From Polychytrium aggregatum (lineage: Eukaryota > Chytridiomycota > Chytridiomycetes > Polychytriales), in NCBI RefSeq assembly GCF_025602895.1, contig NW_026516374.1, positions 1 to 64,000 of the forward strand: a DNA stretch of 64,000 nt, written 5' to 3'. The notes under the pieces are model-generated. The model searched no databases. It saw nothing but the letters and a program-made list of their open reading frames with translations, and was not told the DNA's origin. Positions 31,396-44,682 of the stretch are shown in pieces; position 1 is the first letter of the stretch, and each line of letters begins with the position of its first letter. Both the position numbers and the translations under genes were made by a program.

Positions 31396-34109
31396 CTAGA
31401 CGATTGCATTCACCGGGAACAGGACCACAGGCGAATAATCCTTATCGCCGAGCAGGAGCTGCAAGTTCTCCTCCACATGCTCGTCAATGCTGCCCTTCGA
31501 GTTGGCGGCACCACCCAGGTTGGAGTAGAGCTGGTTGATCAAGTCACGGACCTTGCGGTCCTGCTTGGGCTTGGCCTGAGGTTCCATCAGCGATGCAAAA
31601 AGCAAATCAGCAGTCCGAACAATACACGCAGCTGTTTGCAACGGCATAGCTCCACGACTCGTCGCCTGCGCTGGAATGGCTCGTCGGTAGTTCGGCGAAC
31701 CACCGCTTCGTACCTTGACGATCATAACCTGGAAATCGGGTGGGAGGCCGTATCGCAAGACCGACTCGACGCAGGCGCGGATAACCTTGATATGGAGCCA
31801 GGATGCATAGACCTCTCCAAAGTTGGTTTTGCAGAGGCGCAGGACTTGCGACTGCCAAAGTGAGCGTGTTGCCAGGGATTAGAATGCGAGGACCGCACAA
31901 AGTTATGGGCTCTGCAGAGCTCTTGCATTCGTAAGGCTCTCTGGGCCGGTGTCCATTTCATCGTGGGGTAATGGAGGGCACCATCGGCCCAGTCAGCCCT
32001 GCACGCTGCTCCTGTCGCCGCTGTGTCTCTCGGCCCTACGTACCCATAGCCCCTTCTCGGACGCGCCAATCTCGGCCAGTTCCTTCTTGTCCTTGGCCAT
32101 TTGAGACTCATCCCACTTGAAGTCTCGTACAATGAACCTGGAAAGTGACGCCACCGAAATCAGTACTCTTCCGATCAGTAGAGCGCAGCAGGTTGACAGA
32201 CTCTCGCGCTGCGGCGATCTCCCGCCCCGTTCTGCTACACCGCAGGCTACGTTACTTGAACTCTCGCGCCTTGAGAGTATAGTCGTCGACGATTCGTTTG
32301 AAGAGCGTCACTGTGTAAATGATGTATTCGTCGTCCTCGGTGATCTTTCTGCAGCGAGAACAATAATGGGGCAGTGTCAGTTCGGGGACTATTGGGATGA
32401 CTCTGACGACGGATTGTCGCGCACCAAGCGCCAGCCGCTCACTAAAGACGATGGGCATGGTGGCCATAACAGAGAAACGCGGCATCGGGCCAGAGATGCC
32501 TCGATGCCGGACGATTGTTCCTCACGACACCGCACGATCATCAACAACGCCTCGAGACTGCTGTTGCCGAGGCGGGCACACTCACTGCGTCGATCGTGGC
32601 ACGACCATTTGGGTCAGGCTTTCGTAGTTGTTCAGCCAGTCGCGCTCTGACTGCCTGTAAATCAAGAGCGTGAGTGCAGGTTGATGCTGTGCAAACATAA
32701 CTTGAGCGGGCTGTGTAATGGGTCGCTGTTTCCGGCACAACCAATCGCATGCCGCTTACTTTGGAACAGCCACGAGCAGCGTGGTCAGGTACTCCGAATC
32801 GAGGACAAAGTGCTCCTTCTTGACAACGTCGTTCAGGCTGCGAACCGAGAGGTTTCCACTGTGGAGCGACCATCCAACATAACCGACGCAAACCAAAGTT
32901 GTTAATGATCGGTGCTCTCTTCGCCTTGTTTAGACCATCAGTCGGCGAACAGCGCAGCGGCTGGCGACAAACGATAGACATACACTTGTTTGCGCTGAAG
33001 TCCTTGAAGCTGGCCCTTTACGGTTGCGTAATTCTGCATTTTGTTCTTCATCAAGGTGTCGATGGAGGTCACCTCCTGCCAGGAGCATCGTACCGGGTAG
33101 AGTTTACCAAAGGCCGGGCTGGTCAGTAAGCTTCTGGGCACGACAGAGGATACAAATACGAGGCACGGGTCGTCGAGTCGCACCTGAGTGATCAGGTCCG
33201 TAAGCTCGCGCAGGGACTTGTCGGTGCGGTACTTCATGGCGTTCCACTGGAAGCCCCTGAGATAGTTGTCGATGCTCTCTGTGCCGCAGACCAGTTACCG
33301 AAACAGGGGGCATCAGCGCAAGATGCCAACGAACGCATCGCCTCTGGTGTCCCACTGAGAGAAACAGGCGTCGACAGGGCTCCAACGCTGCCGAGCGCGT
33401 CCTGCATCCAACCATTCCTCCCGGGCACCAAGGATATGCTCATCAACCCAGGAATCTACGCCTCGCTGGCCTCGTGCCATCGGCGACTGGCGCTCAGCCC
33501 CATCGAACTTACTGTCCGTGACAGAGAGATTCGACCTCCACTGTTCGACGTCGTTGTTCAGCAGCGACTTCATGTTGTCGGAAAGCTTGCAGGCAATTGA
33601 TTCAAAGTTGCTGTCGAGCTTGCTGAGGTCATCGCTGAGGACGACCAGCGTATCGAGTGTGCCGACCTGGTCGGAGCGATACGATCAGCAGCGAGTCAGC
33701 CCGAGCCGATTCGAGAATCCAACCTCGCGATGCCAGTCTTTGGAGGGCCAGCCCGAGGAACGAGTCATACCGACTCGCTGCAGCCCGCTGGGCGCACATG
33801 TGCTTCAAACCAACGCCTGCATTCGCTACGCTCCGCTCTCCCAAGACGGTCGACTCTTGCGTCATCCGCTTCATCCTCATATGTATCGGGCCGCTCGCGA
33901 CTGAGCAACAGCCGATCCGGGACTCTGCTGCCGCTGCCCCGCACACCACACACAGAGCCCACCTTGAATTCAGGCAGATTGACCGCAAAGACTTCGGCGT
34001 AATCGCCGCCCCGCGAGGCGATCTTTGCCTTGAGTTTGTTCACGGCATCGATCTTCTTTGGGTCTGCGGGCGCAGAGACGATGTAGAACGTGCCGCTATT
34101 CTCGGACAT
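31396..34109 (-). CDS. VMA5: V-type H+-ATPase subunit C
   Basis: ATG at 34109 ([20 protein letters not shown]). Exons in order include [15 protein letters not shown] and [20 protein letters not shown] (about 33660-33600), [13 protein letters not shown] (33550), and [20 protein letters not shown] with [20 protein letters not shown] (33237-33090). Then come [20 protein letters not shown], the [15 protein letters not shown] region near 32800, [20 protein letters not shown] (32340-32290), [20 protein letters not shown] (32135-32080), [18 protein letters not shown] (31760), and [20 protein letters not shown] ending at TAG 31396. Subunit C links V1 to the membrane sector and controls reversible V1-Vo assembly during vacuole acidification. 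All expected blocks are present, split by many introns. It lies about 300 bp upstream of the XPC start, same strand. Confidence 0.93.
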
Positions 34110-34776
34110 GGGTCAGGTGTCAGGCGAAACTCGGCGGCGATGGACGGGTCGCGAGGAAATAGGTATTGGCGCTGGTCGGAGGGGGCGGTGGGCGACTTGC
34201 AGCAATCGGCGGCGAGTCCGGGTAGGTGTGAGCTCGGCGACAGCAGTCCAGGGGCAGGGCTGAGCGGTTGGTGACAAAAGACGAAGGACAGGACTTTCGG
34301 GGTGCGGGTTTTGACGCGCGGGGAAGCCTGACCGGGAGGGCTCGGCGACTCGTCCCGGATACACCCTTGGGATGCGACTGCCGATCCGCTCGGCGATCGG
34401 GATGATGGACATTCCCACATGAGTCGAAGGGCTCATGCTCGTCCGACAGGCCATGGCCCTGGTACATTCCAGGCACACCTGTCTCCGGCGCATTTGCCAC
34501 AGCACGATGCCCTCTGTGTACCCGTTCGGATCTCCCCGAGCGAAAGCGAGCGGTGAACTTGAGCGCAGTATTCGTGGCATATCGACTGCCGGAGGGTGCG
34601 ATGTGCTCAAAGCACTCGATATCGTGTTATCCAACAAGGCTCCGGCTCCATCAAACGACAAACGACAAGCGGCAGGAACAGGCTCGATTCAGGGGCCGTG
34701 CACGCCCAGATCTCGCTCGTTCATGCAATGTGCCTCGCTGGAAGGCCTCTGGCCAAGATCGAACGGCCCCGAACAC

Positions 34777-35866
34777 CTAATGCGCATTCTCAACAGCGGT
34801 CTCGTCCGCCTTTTCTGTCTCGGTCTTTGGCTGGTGGGGATGGGAGCAGCACGAGTTGAAGATTGAGGATTCGACAATCCATTCACGACAGCATCAACCA
34901 AAATCGTGGGACGGGCAAGCCATAGCAATTAGGAGAGGAGGCAAAGGCGGCACTCGGAGGGCAGCCACAGGGCAAGCAAGCATGGTGCACCAAAAGCCCG
35001 ACAGATGCAATCTCTCCATCCAGGCCCATTTCCTACCTGCTTGTTTGTTGTGGCGGCCTGGCCAAAACGCTCCTCACGCTTGCGCTTCTTCTCCTCCTCC
35101 TCTGTAGACATTCGAGGTGTCGTTCCGTAGCATTTTGAACATGTCTGGTCAGATCAGCTGCATGCAGATCGCAGTCGCAGTCACAGTCCAGCGGGCAGAG
35201 ACAATCCCATCGAATCGAATCGGTAGCCGGGCGCACACAAGCCCAGCTTCAACTGCCGGGCTCTACGGCGATGCACACTGAGGGGGCATTCAGCTGCGGA
35301 CAGATCGAGCATACCAGTAGACGGCTTAGGCTTGCTCGTCTCCAGCCCAAAGCGCTCTCGTCGCTTGGCAACAGCGGGATCGACCTGAAGCCATACAGGG
35401 AACGAGGGTCAGTTTGCGGTGAGCAGAGCTTTGATCTCGGTCGAGAGAGCCGAACCGCTGTATCTTGAGCCTCGTTTCGGCAGGCCTATGTACGAGCGAT
35501 CGGCTTCTGGGCAAAGTTCTGTGCGGGGAGGCTTGCCTGCTTGGTCTTCCTGCCCTTGGCTGGCTCCTCGACTGTGCCAAAGCGAGCTTGTCGCTGAAGC
35601 TTCTTGTCGGTGTCATCTTGGCTCAAGGCAGCTTTCTTCTCTGTGCTCGGTGCCTTCTGATCTGGCTGCTTCTTCTGGGCCGGCTCGCTGCCAAATCGAG
35701 CCTCTCGGGCCTTTTTTTTGTCGACAAAGGTGGTTGGGGCCTGAACTCCAAAGCGCTCCTGGCGAAGCTTCAGCTTCTCCTGGTCGGTCAACGCCGATGC
35801 GGAGGCCGCCTCGGGCTTGGCGGAGGGCACGGCCGGGGCCGGCTCGTCCTTGACGTCGGCAGTCAT
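34777..35866 (-). CDS. Tho1/MOS11-like RFG-repeat protein (mRNA export)
   Basis: ATG at 35866. Exon 1 carries repeated basic-RFG motifs (KLKLRQERFG, KKAREARFG, KLQRQARFG). Exon 2 near 35395-35320 has AVAKRRERFGLETSKPKPS. Exon 3 near 35110-35035 has EEEEKKRKREERFGQAATTN. The last exon ends KTETEKADETAVENAH with TAG at 34777. RxxRFG repeats define the C-terminal region of yeast Tho1, human SARNP/CIP29 and plant MOS11, which bind the DExD helicase Sub2/UAP56 in TREX mRNA export. No N-terminal SAP domain is visible before the start, so the protein is either SAP-less or an upstream exon was missed. An acceptor-like CTGCAG at about 35906 leaves that open. Confidence 0.75.
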
Positions 35867-36300
35867 TGGCGATGCGGTGTTTGTGGGTACGGGTGGCAGG
35901 ATTCCCTGCAGGCGATCAGATCGATGCAGAGGCGGCGGCCAGGGCAAGCGAGCCAGGCCCGTCGCGCCATACCGGACGCTGCCGATCACAGCGCGTCCGG
36001 CGATGCCCATCGCAGCACCTCAATCACAGATGCGGTCCGCTGGGACAAGGTCCGCATCTGTGGTGGTGGAGAGTCCATGCATCGGATAGAATGTGTATTC
36101 GGGATCCAGAGGGGGCAGCCATCGGTACCGAACCGGGGCGGGTCATTTCGTTTTATGGATGCAGTATCGTCTATTGTCATCACATTGCTTTCACCGTCGC
36201 AGTCACCATAGCTGTGGAATCACAATCATCACGACTGCGCTTGCATATTGTCTTGCTTTGATTGCCGCAAGTAGCAAAGGGCATATCAAAGCTGAGGGCT

Positions 36301-38996
36301 TCATGTTTCACTTGCGAGATCCTCCATGGGCACCTGTTCCTGGTAGCCCTTTGTCCTCATGAACCATCGTCGAATCCACGAGACATGCTCGGGAGCGCCA
36401 GGATGAGCCTCATCTGATCGTGCTGAGACGCCGATGTACTGGATGTCGCCGCCTGGGCACCCCAGGCGGGTGCCGAAGACTCGGTAGAGCCCGTCGCCGA
36501 TGCCTAAAGGGGTTGACAGTCCGCCGGTCAATAAGCCGGTCAGGGGCCGTGAGCGACCCGTTCGGTTCGTCCGTTCGCCGCAGTGTGGAAAGAAGATGGA
36601 GCCGTTAGAGTGTGTTGCCAGGGCCAGGACATGTGTTGTATACGACTCGGGGTACGGGTAGCCCCACACAGATGATCGCAGCGACGGTGCAGTACTTACG
36701 TTCCCACGTCATACCGAGTACTTCGCCGACATACCAAATCGGCACGCCGCTCGCAAAGAATAGAAATGCCGCCAGGGCTTCCTTGGGTGCCTCCATGACA
36801 CTGAATACGATCAGGAACAGTGTGCTGGCACAAAAGATCACTGGGACAATGATCCAAACCCGGAACGGGCGCTCCAAGTTGGGCGCACGGTACCGCAGCA
36901 GCAGCAAACCAAGGACCGCCAGCAGATAGAATGTCCAAGCAATCATCGAATAGAATGTCACCAGAGACGTGAACGAGCCCACGCTGACAAAGAAGACGGA
37001 GATGAGGCCTTGGATAACCAACGCATTCAGCGGTGTCTTGAAGCGAGGATGCACTTGTGCAAAGACCGGCGGTATATCCCCATGCTTCGCAGAGGCCATA
37101 AGCACCCGTGCACTTGTGAAGACGGAGCCGTTGGCAGCGCCAAAGGTCGATCCGATGACGATGATGGGGATGATGATTCCGCCGACATGGCCAAACACGT
37201 TTTTACCAAAGTCCTGATAAAGCAGAGGACATCAATTTGGCGATGGTCAGCGCAAACAACGATGAAAGCACGACCGACGTCGGGTTCAGCCATGGAGCAA
37301 GGGAAGCAAGAAAGACAAACTGCTCAGGACCCAGTGAATATCGTGAGCGCGCCGCTTCATGATATGACGGCATCAGATGATCACACAATCAGCACCAATT
37401 CATCGAAGCCCACAGTCTGGCCAGCCTAGCCAGCCTAGCCAGCTAGCCTCGACCGGCCGACTGTCTCGCTCGCTGATTCATACCATAGCAACTGACGCAG
37501 ATTTGACAATCACATCTTCGGGAAGGACGGCGTAGTAGGCCAGATTTGTCAAGAGGTAGCACACCATGATGATCAAGGGCCCTGCTATCGTGGCCTGCGG
37601 CAGGGTACGGGTTGGGTTTCGCAACTCCCCAGTGACGATGTTGAGGTTGTTCCTGCGTTGGCAATGCCCCGGGTCCACATCAGCATCAAGAGTGGCAAGG
37701 CTACCGATGATGCACAGGAAAGAGGCAGCTTCGAACGTCTGGCCAGACACACACAGTACCCAAGCCGCTGCTTACCAGCCATCGTACGCCCACAGGGCCG
37801 AATAGAGTGCCAACGCATAGTCACCCGGGTTTGTGGAGCTCCCTTGGAACGGCTCGCGGTCATAGTTGTGGCTCTTGGAGGCGCCCTCGGCCAGGATCAC
37901 GCAGCCGATGCCTCCGATAACCAACAGACTGACCAGCTTCAAGGACGTAAAGATGTTTTGGACCCAGGTGCCCAGGCGAGTCGATAGGCAGTTCAGCAAC
38001 GTCAGGACGGCGATGCACAGAGCGGCAATCAGCCGAGTGAGCCACACCGGGGCTACACCCCCGGGGTGTCCATAGTATATCAGTCGGACGACATACTCGG
38101 CAAAGATCATAGTGATGATGGCGATCGAGCCCGGGCGGGTGCACACCACCCCGGTCCAGGAGAACAGAAACGCGGGCAGGGTGCCATAGGCCTTGAGCAG
38201 ATAGGGGTGTTCGCCGCCCGATATCGGGTACATGGTGCCAAGCTCGGCATAGCACAGCGAACCCGTCAGTGCCAGCAGGCCCGCGATGAGCCAGACAGAA
38301 AGAGCGGCGCCTGGGGTGGAGTTTCGTTAACGAAAGAGTCAGCGATCGAGTTCATGCACACTGGGCAGCCCTGGCGGTTGAGACGACGACCTGGTCGACA
38401 TAAACCTCGCCGGCGGCTCGATCGTCCCCATCGCAGACCCTTGAATGCTCTTCCAGTGCCGAGAAAGGCTGCTCCCACTGCATCCATAACTTGGACAGTC
38501 CTCGATATCCCTTGGATGTCCTCTGCTGTCCTCGATTGCGCTCGATTGTGCTCGATGGACCCCTGGCCCTCGACGAAAAAGTGGACGTTGTTCACATACC
38601 GACGCTTTCTGTGTAGCCCAGGACCGGTCCAGGACTCGCAAAGATTCCGCTGCCGATGGACATGCCTATGATGATGGACAGGCCCTCGAACAGCCCCATG
38701 TTGGTTTCCAGGTCTTGGTCGTCCTTTGACAGTGAGATGGAGAGAGGGAAGGACTGCGACAGGGGAGTAAAGTCGAACGACGAGCTGGCCGCCTTGGCTA
38801 TTGTCGGGTGCTCCATGTCGTCCAAGTCGTCGTCGTCGTCGAAAGGCGTGGACGGCACCGGAAAGCGCCCCGTCCTGGATCCTGCTGCGTTGCCTTCGAG
38901 GTCGCTTCCTGTCGACACATCAGACTCGAATGATGGGCGGATCGCGCTCGAAGACGCCTGGGTCCTGTATAGGCTCTGGCCGGCGGTGCTCTCCAT
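36301..38996 (-). CDS. LAT-type (SLC7-like) amino acid permease
   Basis: ATG at 38996. The cytosolic N-terminus is acidic (TPFDDDDDLDDMEH). The first helix carries the family motif IIIGMSIGSGIFASPGPVLG (38675-38615). The following helices read LSVWLIAGLLALTGSLCYAE, YLLKAYGTLPAFLFSWTGVV, LTRLIAALCIAVLTLLNCLS, TSLKLVSLLVIGGIGCVILA, DYALALYSALWAYDGW, then NNLNIVTGELRNPTRTLP in the next exon. Later exons give IIIPIIVIGSTFGAANGSVF, ALVIQGLISVFFVSVGSFTS, YSMIAWTFYLLAVLGLLLLR and VWIIVPVIFCASTLFLIVFS. A hydrophilic tail ends at 36301. About twelve membrane helices are present, as expected for APC-superfamily light chains. It probably moves neutral or cationic amino acids across the plasma membrane; substrate is not readable from sequence. 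Six or so exons; intact. Confidence 0.9.
37415..37450. repeat. 9-10 bp tandem repeat CCAGCCTAG
   Basis: Four near-identical CCAGCCTAG units inside an intron of the permease gene. Confidence 0.8.
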
Positions 38997-39539
38997 GAGG
39001 GGTGCTGGCGGACGGCCAAAAGGCAGAAGGGACGGAGCGGAAGGGCACTTGGTGGAGGGGAGGTGTGCCGGGGGTGGGGCCAGGACCGAGACTCTTGGCT
39101 GCTTTGGTTGACGATGGCCGATCGATGGAGAGAAAGGCTTGGGGAGCCAAAAGTCGCACGCTCGACAGAGAGTTTGTGGCAGCGCCGCCGCACACCTTCC
39201 GCCCACACCGCCTTTGGCCCCTTTCGCTTTGCTTGGCTGCCATCCGGACCAGCCCACCAGCACCTCCGCCTGCCCATGAAGCCGTCGCAGCCGTCCGCGG
39301 CCCATCCAGAGGCCCATCCAGAGGCCCACCCAGAAGCACATTCGGTGGGAAACAGCAATCATGTCGTCCTGAGGTGGGCCCAGAGCATCAATCCATCGGG
39401 CCCGAGGCCGGCAGCTGGCATTCGCTTCGGACCCTGGTAGCCCTCGTCTCGGATGCCGCCCAACCACAGACTTCCTGCATATTCCCGTCTCGACTCACTT
39501 GCTTGTGTCCGTCCTCCGGGGGCTTTTCGCCTCCACTCC

Positions 39540-42500
39540 ATGCACTGTCGTTCTACTCGCAACATTTCTCGCCACAGCAAGTTTACTCTCTATGAAACCA
39601 AAGCCGTAAGTGTCTCGCTTTTGTCTCTGTTGCAGGACAACAATGCGACCTGCAACCTGCAACCCATCCGGCGGCCCGCCCCTGTGATAAACTAACTGAC
39701 GCTGCCGGCACTCTCGTCCAGCGGTTCTATATGGTTGGCTCCAACCAGGCCGACGACCATTTCCGGGTTCTCAAGATCGACCGAACCATTCCGACCGAGC
39801 TCAACATCACCGAGGATGATTATGTGTATTCGAAGCAGGAAATCCGCGAACTGCTGACAATGATCGAGGAAGGCAACAAAGTATCGGGCGGTTTGCACCG
39901 AGTGTCGTCATTTTTCGGGATCGTAGGTGCGTTTCGTCGGCTTGGCGATGCGTACGTCCAGAGCAACACCGATTCGAACAGGACGCTGTCCGATTTGTCT
40001 AGTGGGGCGGCGGGCTCCTTGGTTGGGCTGAGGAGGAACAAATCACGACAGACATCAGCACGGACGAAGCATGCCAGGCGTGGTGCAGACATACTAGCGA
40101 CATGGACTTGTTACATACCGCAAGGCGATGCAGCGCAGCGAGCGAGCGTTGACGCAATGTGCATCCTGCTGTCGCTCAAGCCGCCAAAGCTGCGTTTGGC
40201 CGAAGGAAAACGGCATTCACCAGCGCTTTGAATTTTCCGCTTCTCACTTTTTCTATCCGCTATGGCTTTCCTGGCTTACCTGCATTGGTCTCTGCTCCAT
40301 CCATCATCAGGATTCGTCAAGTTCCTTGAGGGCTACTACATCATCCTTATCACCAAGCGGAGCGCCGTCGCACTGCTGGGCGGCCATTACGTTTACCACA
40401 TCGACGATACGCTGCTGATCAGCGTGCCAGGACCGGGATCGAAATACGACCGCAAGCCCGACGAGTCGAGGTCGGTGCTTATATGACTGTGCAGCAGTGT
40501 GCGACTTTGTTCCCAAGTGCTTGTCGAGCGACTTCTTGAATCAAATAGGCCGTAACCCGCTGCGATTTTGTCGGCTTTGAATACCCCAGATACCTCCAGA
40601 TCTTTGGGCAGGTCGATCTCAGCAAGAACTTTTACTTCAGCTACACGTACGACATCACTCAATGTCTGCAAAACAACTTGGCTCGGCCGCCAGGTCGGTC
40701 CAACTTCTCTCCCAACGAGATGTTTGTATGGAACAAGTACTTGCTCGAGAATGGATTCAAATCCTTGACTTCGGACTGGTCGCTTCCGATCATCCATGGC
40801 TTCGTGGATCAATCAAGTACGGCGTGTGCAGGCTGACATGATTCCGGTCCACACTTGCATCGCCACGTGTCGTCAAACAAGTCTTCCCAAGCTAACCCGT
40901 TGGCTGTCATAGGAATCAGCGTCTACGGACACAATATCTTCGTCACCCTGATTGCCAGACGGTCGCGCTACTTTGCTGGGGCGCGATTTCTCAAGCGGGG
41001 CGTCAATGACAAGGTAGTCCGAGAAGAGATGATTCGTACGAGCGACTTGGGCAACGGGTCATTTGCAGCCAAGCCCATGTACTGACCGGCTGCATATCCC
41101 GTCGATCAAACGACAATAGGGCTATGTCGCCAACGATGTTGAAACCGAGCAGATTGTACACGATGCCACCACGACCTCGTTCTATCGCCCGACTGGACGA
41201 TCGGGACGAAAGCCGGCATATACTTCCTTTGTCCAGCATCGCGGCTCGATTCCACTTTCGTGGTCCCAGCTTGTTTCCAACATGCAGCCCAAGCCCCCGA
41301 TCAGCTGTAAGATTATTGCCACGTCGCCATTTGCGCTGATGTAGCACCAAGCATCGAGCAGATCACCGCTTACCCATCCTGGTTCTCTTTCTAGTGGACT
41401 GGATCGATCCCTTCTTTCACATGGCCGCACTCCACTTTGACAACATGTTCAAGCGCTATGGATGTCCAATCATTGTGCTCAATCTCATCAAGGTAGGGTT
41501 GATGCGAAGCAGCGGTTGAGGTGTGAGCTAGTCAGGGGAAGCTTGCCAGAAGGAAAATCCGTGCAATCGGCAAGGGCGCGGATTGAGCAGTGCTGATACG
41601 TGTATAATGGGGCCCCGCTTGTAGGCCAAAGAAAAAACACCTCGAGAATCTGTGCTGCTGGAGGAGTTTTCGCAGTCCATCGCCTACCTGAACCAGTTCC
41701 TGCCAGCGGACAAAAAGATTCGATATATACCGTGGGACATGGCGAACGCATCAAAGAGGTATGCAGCAGTACTGCTGGGTTGCCCACCCAATGCCGCTGG
41801 GCTCCACCCAATGTCGGCCGACGAGAAAGCGTGGCTTGCATGGGCTCCGGGTCTATCCTTGGCAAAGCGCACCTGCGCAGAGATGTTTTCCCTGGCAACT
41901 GTGCAGTTGGTGGTTCTGGCAACTGGTTGGTGCGCAAGGTCTGATTGAGTTTCCACCATCAGCAACGCGGAAGACGTCATAGGAGTGTTGGAAGATCTGG
42001 CTGAGGAAGTACTGGCCACGACTGGATTCTTCCACAGTGGCCCCGAGCCCTACACCAACGCTCTGAAGCGGGCAAAGTCGCACGGAGATCCCAACCAAAA
42101 GGTCAATCGGATCCTGGGTCGTTGCCAGAACGGCGTTGTGCGCACCAACTGCATCGATTGTCTGGATCGAACAAATGCCGCGCAGTTTGTGATTGGCAAA
42201 TGTGCCCTCGGGTATCAGGTGGGTCCAGGCCTCTTGGCAATGGTTTGAACCCATTCGGCGATAGCACGGTCGAGAGCAAGCCATATTTGGATCCAACAAG
42301 TAGCAAGCGCTAGAGTGGGCATTTATCAGTGGGGCAGTGCCGCTGTAACTCGCGCTCAGTGCCAGCAGGAGTAGTCGCCTGACTCGCCATCGGCATCATC
42401 ACTCCTTCTTGCAGCTTCATGCCCTTGGGGTCTTATCCCATCCTTCAGTGCCTTTTGACTCCGACGCCATCAATTTGCTGAATGCCATGTACCACGATCA

Positions 42501-44312
42501 CGGCGACACAATAGCTTTGCAGTACGGCGGCTCACATCTGGTCAACACCATGGAGACATACCGCAAGATCAGTCCCCTGACAAGTCACTCGCGAGACATG
42601 ATCGAGAGCATTCGCAGATACTACAGCAACTCTTTCACAGATGCCGAGAAGCAGGTGGGTTGATTATGGCCGTTTCTTTGTCAGGGCAGGGTTGTTTCGT
42701 GATGCTGTGGCAATACTCTGTCTCTAATGCGGCTGAGGCATCCAGGACGCTATGAATTTATTCATCGGCAACTATGTGGCTGATCCCTCAAAGCCCATGC
42801 TCTGGGAGATGAACAATGACTTTTATCTGCATAACGAGGATCCACGGCGTCGAACGCCGACCATCAGGTTTGCATCGCTGTCGGCGGAAGGTTAGACACA
42901 GCGCCATTCGCGGTCATGTTCGGGGTTTGCTTGCCTATTTTCTTCTAATACGTTCATTTGTCGCTCTCATTCGTTGCCCAGCTATACGATGTGGTGGACA
43001 CGGGAGCATCTCAACGAGCACAAAGCAGTCACCTTCTCGCGGTCTGGTGGCGACCGATATATCTTGGACGACGGGTTTTTCGAGGACTACTATCGACCCA
43101 AGGTGTATACCTCGTTTGCGCGCCTGTTTGCCTACAATATGATCAGTACATATAGCCGCAGCGGCACCAGTGACGAGAGTTGGATCAACGCCAGTCCCTT
43201 CATGGTGCGGGCCATGCAAGGCCCCCAAAACCGGTAAGGATTGCGAAACTATTGGATGCCCGACCACGCCGATTGTAATAGGCGTGTCTTGACTACACGA
43301 GGCACTGCTGCATGATACGCCATCTAACTCAGTCCGAGTCCCATGTTTCGCGTGTATGATCGGATGATCTTTTCTCAATCCTGCTGCGGCTTGTGATGAA
43401 TGGCGCGACTGTAATCTAATGGCACGGTTGTCTCGGTTCGGTTGTCCCTACCCCCTTTCCCCTTCTTCTCTGTGCACTCGTTTGTGTCTACCCCTTTCTC
43501 TACTCCTGTTTTGATAGGGTCATGATCTACAATCTGAACATTGGTGGAGTGCGTCGTTGGCTCAACCCCGCAAACAAACCTGTGGAGGATACGAGCGACT
43601 TTGACCGCTCAGAGCCCACTCCCGAGACCGCCCACGAAGCCGAGGTGCAGACCGCGAATCGCGACACTAACGAGCCAGCAACCGATGATTTGGTGCCTCC
43701 GTGGTATACGGCCGGTTTGGCGACCAAGCTATTGGAGCCCGAAGTGCCAGCAAACGAAATGAAAGAATACAAGCGGTAAGCAGCTTTAGCGACACTGTTT
43801 CCTTGTCTGCACAAGAAAGATGCGTCGATTTTACCGAGAAAATATGCTGTGGGCCGGATGCGGTCTGTTCAGTTGCCGGAGCTACTAATAAGTCGTTGGT
43901 GTGCAGGTATGTCAACAACTTCAAGCCCTCGGCAATCACTCTCTCGGCCGGAAACGTCATGATGCTGCTGCGACAGTCAGCGCTACTACCTGCGGGCACG
44001 GCCGCGAGTGCTCCAAGCCAAGTGTTTGTGGATCCACATGCCTCGTCGCATCCAGACTACCAAGTGTTCCAGAGCTTTTTGGAGAAGAATGGCGAGGATC
44101 CACACCTCTCAAGCGCCTCTACCTCGGACCAGCATCTCTACCAGACGTACGCTACGACCTTGGGCAAGTGGAGCTACTACATCGGCCCTCCCTCCTCCAA
44201 GAGCAGACAGCAGCAGGACCTGTCCCGCCAAAAGTCATATTCCCAGTGGCTCGAAAAGGGGCGGTTTGTTGGCACGCGGCCGCCAAAGAGCCACAAGCCC
44301 CTCCACATGTAA
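39540..44312 (+). CDS. FIG4: FIG4 SAC-domain phosphoinositide 5-phosphatase
   Basis: ATG at 39540; exon 1 ends 39605; exon 2 is 39722-39926; exon 3 is 40311-40470; exon 4 starts 40590. At least ten exons. SAC-domain blocks are in order: [100 protein letters not shown] and [20 protein letters not shown]. The catalytic loop [16 protein letters not shown] (Cx5RT) is at about 42139-42186, followed by [20 protein letters not shown]. The C-terminal FIG4-specific part ends KSHKPLHM with TAA at 44310. FIG4 works with Vac14 and the PIKfyve/Fab1 kinase on endolysosomes to control PI(3,5)P2. All catalytic residues are intact. The first intron has a clear branch-site-like ACTAACTGAC (39691). Confidence 0.95.
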
Positions 44313-44682
44313 ACCTGTCGCCTGCCTGAGCCGCGAGACTTGGAGATGGCAGATTGTCTTGGCGGGTGCATGCACGGTACCGGCAAGGACCGCAGAAAGC
44401 GCAGACGCCATACACTGTATTCAGAAATAAGCCGAGACCTGCCCCCATTTCCATGTTGATGGCGTCGTCTGTGAAAGCCAGCACCCGTGTTTCTTGTGGT
44501 CGCTGCGCCGCTGTGACGTCACCGCTGCTGCGCGCCGGCCCGCGCAGCCGCACTCGATCCGCGTCCGCCGCCGGATCGATCCGCGAGGCTCAAAAAAAAA
44601 TTTGTTGTGGGTGGCCGAGCCACGGAGCGGACACACCGGACACCCGTCTCTGGTCTGCATCTCCCGCCACCACCCCATCACC

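Noticed and set aside
38592-39467. N-terminal extension of the amino acid permease beyond the ATG at 38996
   Set aside because: The extra sequence is low-complexity and overlaps the divergent FIG4 promoter; the conserved part starts well after 38996.
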